A stretch of DNA of 64,000 nucleotides, taken from Saussurea involucrata (lineage: Eukaryota; Streptophyta; Magnoliopsida; Asterales; Asteraceae). Made by a program: the position numbers and the translations under genes. The DNA lies in NCBI GenBank assembly GCA_033807775.1, contig CM066327.1, positions 76,886,795-76,950,794 on the forward strand. Direction: 5' to 3'. The first letter of the stretch is position 1, and every line of letters begins with the position of its first letter. The notes beneath the pieces are model-generated. The model saw only the letters and a list, made by a program, of their open reading frames with translations, searched no databases and had not been told where the DNA came from. Positions 59,170 to 64,000 of this stretch are shown here, piece after piece.

Positions 59170-60051
59170 TCAAGTCGTACCACCGGAACCGGTAAGTAAA
59201 AAGGAAGCAAAAGTCTCTGCAAGCGTTAGCTTCTCAATGGAGACTTTGTCACCAAACCTATATGAGAAACAAAGTTGACCTTGTGACTCAATGGAACCTA
59301 ACTGCACCGGAAAACGAACAACCGCACTGCCACCAATCGGATATGCATAATCGTAAAGCTCTTTCAAGGATCGATGTACTTCTCCTACGTATCTATCCCC
59401 AAGTTTACGCTTACAATATAGTTTGATCACAAGCATCGTGCCATGGTGCTCCACCCACGACTCGCCTACCGCATAGTTCATTGTGTAGTTCCATGCTGGA
59501 TTGGTTTGACCATGTTTATCTACCGGAGTTCGCTTCTCCATTGTCTTGTTACCTCCGATAAATACCTGTTTTTAAATCATTTAAGTATTTTAAAAGAAGA
59601 GACGAAACGAATGTATTCTTACGGGGAATTGTTAACTTGTCGTTTGATTTTTACTTTTTTTTGAAGTATATGATATTCATATACGGCAAATGCAACAATT
59701 AAACTCACACACCTTCATATACAAGTTATTAGAATATACTTTTTTTTTGAAGTATATGATATTCATATACAAGTTATTAGAATATACTGAAGTATATATA
59801 TATATATTGATGCACACACATGTCTGTGCACGCTCGAACACACACAAAAACATATTTAGATATGTATACGCATATATAAAGACATGCTTGGTTATATCGA
59901 CAGATCCTTGATTTTGTGATGATGAAATATATAGGATAGGAAGTTAAAATGAAGTGAATACCTTGGCATAAACTTTCATTTTGAAAAATCTTCTTACTTC
60001 TCTTAAATCATTAGCAGAATTAATAGTCAACTCCAAATTTCTGCACTCCAT
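59170..60051 (-). CDS. C2-domain protein, SRC2-like (two exons)
   Basis: Exon 1 is 60051-59962 (30 codons, starts MECRNLELTI), the intron 59961-59566 has GT/AG borders in phase 0, and exon 2 is 59565-59170 ending in TGA; 161 residues. It is a single C2 domain: the N-terminal strand (ELTINSANDLREV), VYAKVFIGG, TPVDKHGQTNPAWNYTM, then KLYCKRKLGDRYVGEVHRSL, LKELYDYAYPIGGSAVV and GQLCFSYRFG. This matches plant SRC2/BAP-like proteins that bind phospholipid membranes, some Ca2+-dependent, in cold and defence responses. Several usual Ca2+-binding Asp are not evident, so Ca2+ dependence is uncertain. No lesion is seen. It is shorter than full SRC2 (which has a Pro-rich tail). The only clearly intact host gene here. 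Confidence 0.85.
59661..59715 (-). repeat. Headless copy of the SINE-like body, in the C2 intron
   Basis: Matches the body of the element at 8246-8385 (ACGGCAAATGCAACAATTAA region) but lacks the tRNA-like head. Part of it, GAAGTATATGATATTCATAT, is repeated at 59748-59770. Confidence 0.5.
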
Positions 60052-60132
60052 CTCTCTCTCTCTCTTTTGCTGTGTTTAATTTCCTTGTGCTTGGCTAGCT
60101 CTTTTGAGTGTCAAGCTTTCCAAGTGTCCTCA

Positions 60133-60140
60133 TTTATATA
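60133..60140 (-). promoter_or_regulatory. TATA box of the C2 gene
   Basis: TATATAAA on the minus strand, 82 bp before the ATG; expected start near 60105. The short 5' UTR ends with a GA run next to the ATG. Confidence 0.6.
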
Positions 60141-60155
60141 TATATATATAGCCTT

Positions 60156-60517
60156 AGGTTCAATAGAGAAGTGCAAATATTTAGAGAAGTAGAGAAGTAA
60201 AAAAACACGGGTCCGTTCATATATGAACGTTCATATATAAACAGTCATATATGAACGTTCATATATGAACGTTCATATGAACGTTCAGATATGACTGTTA
60301 TATGAACGTTTATTTATGAACGTTCATATATGACTGTTTATATATGAACGTTCATATATGAATGTTCATATATGACTGTTATATGAACGTTCATATATGA
60401 ACGTTCATATATGACTGTTTATATATGAACGTTCATATATGAACGTTCATATATGACTGGACCCGTGTTTTTTTACTTCTCTACTTCTCTAAATATTTGC
60501 ACTTCTCTATTGAACCT
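60156..60517. mobile_element. MITE with perfect 59-bp inverted repeats
   Basis: Arms 60156-60214 and 60459-60517 are exact reverse complements (begin AGGTTCAATAGAGAAGTGCA). The core is a tandem of GTTCATATATGAAC palindromes. TA-rich DNA on both sides hides any target duplication. It lies 16 bp upstream of the C2 gene TATA box. Confidence 0.88.
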
Positions 60518-60519
60518 TT

Positions 60520-60779
<260 letters not shown>

Positions 60780-61156
60780 ATAGGGTTAGAAAATAAGGGA
60801 AGGAGACTAGAGACGACTTTAAATAGGTAGACTTCCTAATAAAATTCCAACAAAAAGTAATATAATATATTTGTTTTAATTAACGCGGTGTTTGGCAAAC
60901 GAGCTGATAAGCTAACTTGTAGCTGATAAACTAACTGACGAAAAGTCACGTTTGGCAAAAATAGCTTATAAACATGTAAATTGATCAAAAAGAACATATT
61001 TAAAAAATATTAATTATAATATTTAATTATATAATTAAAATAAATTTATAAATATATAATATGTTAATTAATACAACCAATGTAGTAAAAAAAACTAAAT
61101 AATGATAACATATTAATTAAAAGAATTTAAAATTTATTATGCATATATACTATAAA
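60780..61156. other. AT-rich flank; possible left end of a larger decayed element
   Basis: GCGGTGTTTGGCAAACGAGC near 60888 and AGCTGATAAGCTAAC look like a MITE end whose counterpart (AAAAAGCTAGCTTATAA) may be near 63888. The two MULE-like elements would be nested in it. Weak. Confidence 0.3.
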
Positions 61157-62161
61157 GGGAAATTAATTAAAATGCCAAAAGTCCAAGTCAAACTTACCAA
61201 AATGCCACAAATCTCTCCCAGTTTGCAAAAATACCCTAAATACCCGCGATAGAAGCCCGCGATCGCGGCCAATGGCATTTTCGTAATTAGTTATCCCACG
61301 ATCGTGGGGAAGCCGCACAAATACCCCTGCGGTGAACCATTTGTTTGTATTTGATTATTTTTAAATGAAATTTTACACTTTCACCCCCTATACTTATTTA
61401 TAAACTTTACTTTATACCTTTAACTTTTATTATTTTAATTTTACATTTAACACATATAATCGTTTATTAACTAAAACACGTTAAAAAAATACGTTTTAAT
61501 TTTAACAAGTTACACCATTATAATCGTCTCTTCGATACGTTCGAAATGAGCTCAATCTTGAATTTTTTTGATTTATATATTTTAATATATATCATATATA
61601 CTACATAAAAATATTTTTAATATTTACAATTCATACCTTTATAGTTAATTATTTAATTTATGGTACTCTTATAGTTAATGCGATGGGAGTGTAAAACAAA
61701 ATTGAGAATACGTTAAAAAATGAATTTTCGCAGATAAAAAATATTTTTTAGGTAGTGTATATGATATATATTAAAATATATAAATCAAAAAAATTCAAGA
61801 TTGGGCTCATTTCGAACGTATCTAAGAGACGATTATAATGGTGTAACTTGTTAAAATTAAAACGTATTTTTAACGTATTTTAGTTAATAAACGATTATAT
61901 GTGTTAAATGTAAAATTTAAATTATAAAAGTAAAAGGTATAAAGTAAAGTAAGTAAATAAGTATAAGGGGTGAAATTGTAAATATCAAATCAAAATCACA
62001 ATTTCGTCGAAAAATTTGAAATGTTACACTTTCAACCCCTATACTTATTTACTTACTTTACTTTATATCGCGGGTATTTGGGGGTATTTTTGCAAACTGA
62101 GAGAGATTTGTGGCATTTTGGTAAGTTTGACTTGGACTTTTGCCATTTTATTTAATTTCCC
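61157..62161. mobile_element. MULE-like long-TIR element 1 (no cargo)
   Basis: Ends GGGAAATTAATTAAAATGCC and its near complement; arms of about 480 bp with a few indels and a short core around 61670-61720. The terminal ~100 bp hold CCGCGATCGCGG-like palindromes. No transposase. A target duplication is not clear. Confidence 0.7.
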
Positions 62162-62293
62162 TAAATTTTGAATTTCTTAAAACAAGTTTTAGAAAAAATA
62201 TATATTAACTTATGATTTTAAATAACCATTATATATAATATGAAAAAAATCAAATAATAATTAAAAAACTTAATAGTAATTGATAATAAAAAT

Positions 62294-63659
62294 AGGAAAT
62301 TTAATTAAAATACTCAAAGTTTGACTCTGACTTACCAAAATACATATTTTCTCTCTGATTTTACTAAAATACCCATTTTTTCCACGAAGGGGTCCGCGAT
62401 CGCGGATAGGGACCAATTTTGAAAATATTCGTCCGGTGATCGCGAAGGAGTACGGCGATTGAATCAATTTTGGTGAATTTTGATTTGCATATTTACACTT
62501 TCAACCCTTATACTTATTTATTTACTTTACTTTATACCTTTTACTTTCGTAATTTTAATTTTACATTTAACACATATAATCGTTTATTAATTAAAATACG
62601 TTAAAAAAATACGTTTTAATTTTAACAAGTTACACCATTATAATCGTCTCTTCGATACGTTCGAAATGAGCCCAATATTAAATATTTTTTGATTTATATA
62701 TTTTAATATATATCATATACACTACATAAAAATATTTTTTATATTTACAATTCATACTCTTATAGTTAATTATTTAATTTATGGTACTCTTATAGTTAAA
62801 ATACGTTTTATTTATGTTATTATCGATGGTCCAAGTGTAAGTATTAAAAATTGGCGGAGGCTTTGTGATGGACAGACATCGATCCTTTTGTGCATACTCT
62901 GTAACTGCAAATACTTCAGCTCCAAACACACATGAATCATCATTCGCCAAATACCCATTTTCACAATTCTTAAATGAGTCCAGTGATACCAACTTGTCAA
63001 AACCCCATTTCATATTCTTCTCGTGAAACCTTGTCCTATTGCCATTCACGATATCTATAAACACATACAAATAATAATAATTTAAAACGATTTAATGAAT
63101 TAGTTAATATATGATTATTATGTTAATGCGATAGGAGTGTAAAACTAAATTGAAAAAAATAAGAGATGTACCATAAATTAAATAATTAACTATAAGGGTA
63201 TGAATTGTAAATATTAAAAATATTTTTATGTAGTATATATGATATATATTAAAATATATAAATCCAAAAATATTCAATATTGGGCTCATTTCGAACGTAT
63301 TGAAGAGACGATTATAATGGTGTAACTTGTTAAAATTAAAACGTATTTTTTAACGTATTTTAGTTAATAAACGATTATATGTGTTAAATGTAAAATTAAA
63401 ATTATGAAAGTAAAAGGTATAAAGTAAAGTAAGTAAATAAGTATAGGGGTTGAAAGTGTAAATTGCAAATCAAAATCCACCAAAATCACAACCATCGCGG
63501 GACACCTTCGCGATCGCGGGATACAATATTTTCAAAATTGGTTCCTGTCCGCGATCGCGGACCCCTTTCGCGGAAAAATGGGTATTTTGGTAAAATCAGA
63601 GAGAAAATAGGTATTTTGGTAAGTCAAAGTCAAACTTTGGGTATTTTAACTAAATTCCC
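62294..63659. mobile_element. Pack-MULE-like element 2 with MATH-gene cargo
   Basis: Long inverted repeats (62294-62793 and 63163-63659) are flanked by 8-bp ATAAAAAT on both sides (62286-62293, 63660-63667). Its inner arms match element 1 closely. Compared with element 1, it has 327 extra bases (62799-63125) between GTTA repeats in the loop, holding a MATH-domain coding fragment. Long TIRs, 8-9 bp duplications and gene capture are features of Pack-MULEs. Confidence 0.75.
62822..63054 (-). pseudogene. Captured MATH-domain gene fragment
   Basis: The minus strand starts after a TTTATAG acceptor and reads NRTRFHEKNMKWGFDKLVSL, NGYLANDDSCVFGAEVF, then CLSITKPPP and YTWTID. This is the end of one plant MATH (TRAF homology) domain and the start of a second, as in tandem-MATH proteins that bind partners such as ubiquitin-pathway proteins. 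The frame is open through the whole fragment, with no stop. No gene start or end; a cargo fragment. Confidence 0.72.
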
Positions 63660-63903
63660 ATAAAAATATATTAATTAATATTACAGAATATATAATATAA
63701 TTTATATAATTAAAAATTAATATTAATATTAATATTTAATTAAAATTTAATTTAATAATTTTCAGTTAATATTAATTAATTAATTAATATTTATTTATAA
63801 TAATAAATAATAAATAATAATTAATGTTAATGAGAGTAATATTAGAATATTTACAAAAAGCTACTGAAAAAACACTCTAAGTAGCGCCTCAAAAAGCTAG
63901 CTT
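63660..63903. other. AT-rich non-coding DNA
   Basis: Mostly AATTAAT-type simple sequence; no gene seen. Confidence 0.4.
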
Positions 63904-63905
63904 AT

Positions 63906-64000
63906 AAGAGCATCTCCAATGGAGGTTCTTATAAGAACCTTCTTTTTGTACTTTTGATGTCATTTTATTTTCACCTCATTAATTTAAAAATTCATATAAA
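63906..64000. mobile_element. Left end of a MITE running out of the window
   Basis: GAGCATCTCCAATGG is the same terminal motif as the Harbinger MITEs at 16863 and 31962. The other end is outside. Confidence 0.45.

Noticed and set aside
61250..61320. CGCGATCGCG palindromes as a replication origin or promoter
   Set aside because: They occur symmetrically in the arms of both MULE-like elements, so they are terminal-repeat sequence.

Overview
The window looks like repeat-rich nuclear DNA of a flowering plant, most likely a eudicot and probably Asteraceae. Evidence: two nested Ty1/copia elements primed by initiator Met-tRNA, Ty3/gypsy pol and LTR debris, several hAT families, PIF/Harbinger and fold-back MITEs, a tRNA-headed SINE-like copy, plant-type introns, and a copia element with a very long third ORF of a kind I associate with Asteraceae retroelements (family-level assignment is from memory). 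Only one host gene looks intact: a two-exon C2-domain (SRC2-like) gene at 59170-60051 on the minus strand.

Layout. 1-7363: 3' end of a gypsy element whose pol is split by a 2.8 kb solo LTR and whose 3' LTR holds a hAT-type MITE. 7364-9253: unassigned DNA with an 86-bp-arm hairpin and a SINE-like copy. 9254-34328: a tandem segmental duplication (copy 1 at 9254-19230, copy 2 at 19231-34328, about ten differences by eye). It carries a ZMYM1/DUF4371-type hAT relic, an LTR fragment, a Pack-hAT with pieces of a replication factor C subunit 3-like gene and an LRR receptor kinase gene, a CACTA-like relic, several MITEs and the start of a BED-finger hAT. Copy 1 has lost about 5.2 kb internally. 33115-36239: the BED-finger hAT is complete only at the right end of copy 2, with both ends and an 8-bp target duplication, but its transposase is broken.

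37645-57643: copia G (217-bp LTRs, TSD TGGTT) is split in its integrase by copia H (39419-54858, about 250-bp LTRs, TSD AAGAA). H encodes gag-pol and then a third ORF of about 1.29 kb codons that runs through the polypurine tract and stops inside the 3' LTR. That ORF has what looks like its own TATA box and 5'-UTR intron, preceded by five PPT-like repeats. A solo LTR (52130-53748) interrupts it.

57644-64000: a roughly 102-bp tandem array, the C2 gene with a perfect-TIR MITE just upstream of its TATA box, a (TA)n(GA)n tract, and two related long-TIR MULE-like elements. The second has captured a MATH-domain gene fragment. Nothing here is an operon; the common theme is repeated nesting, duplication and gene-fragment capture by mobile elements.
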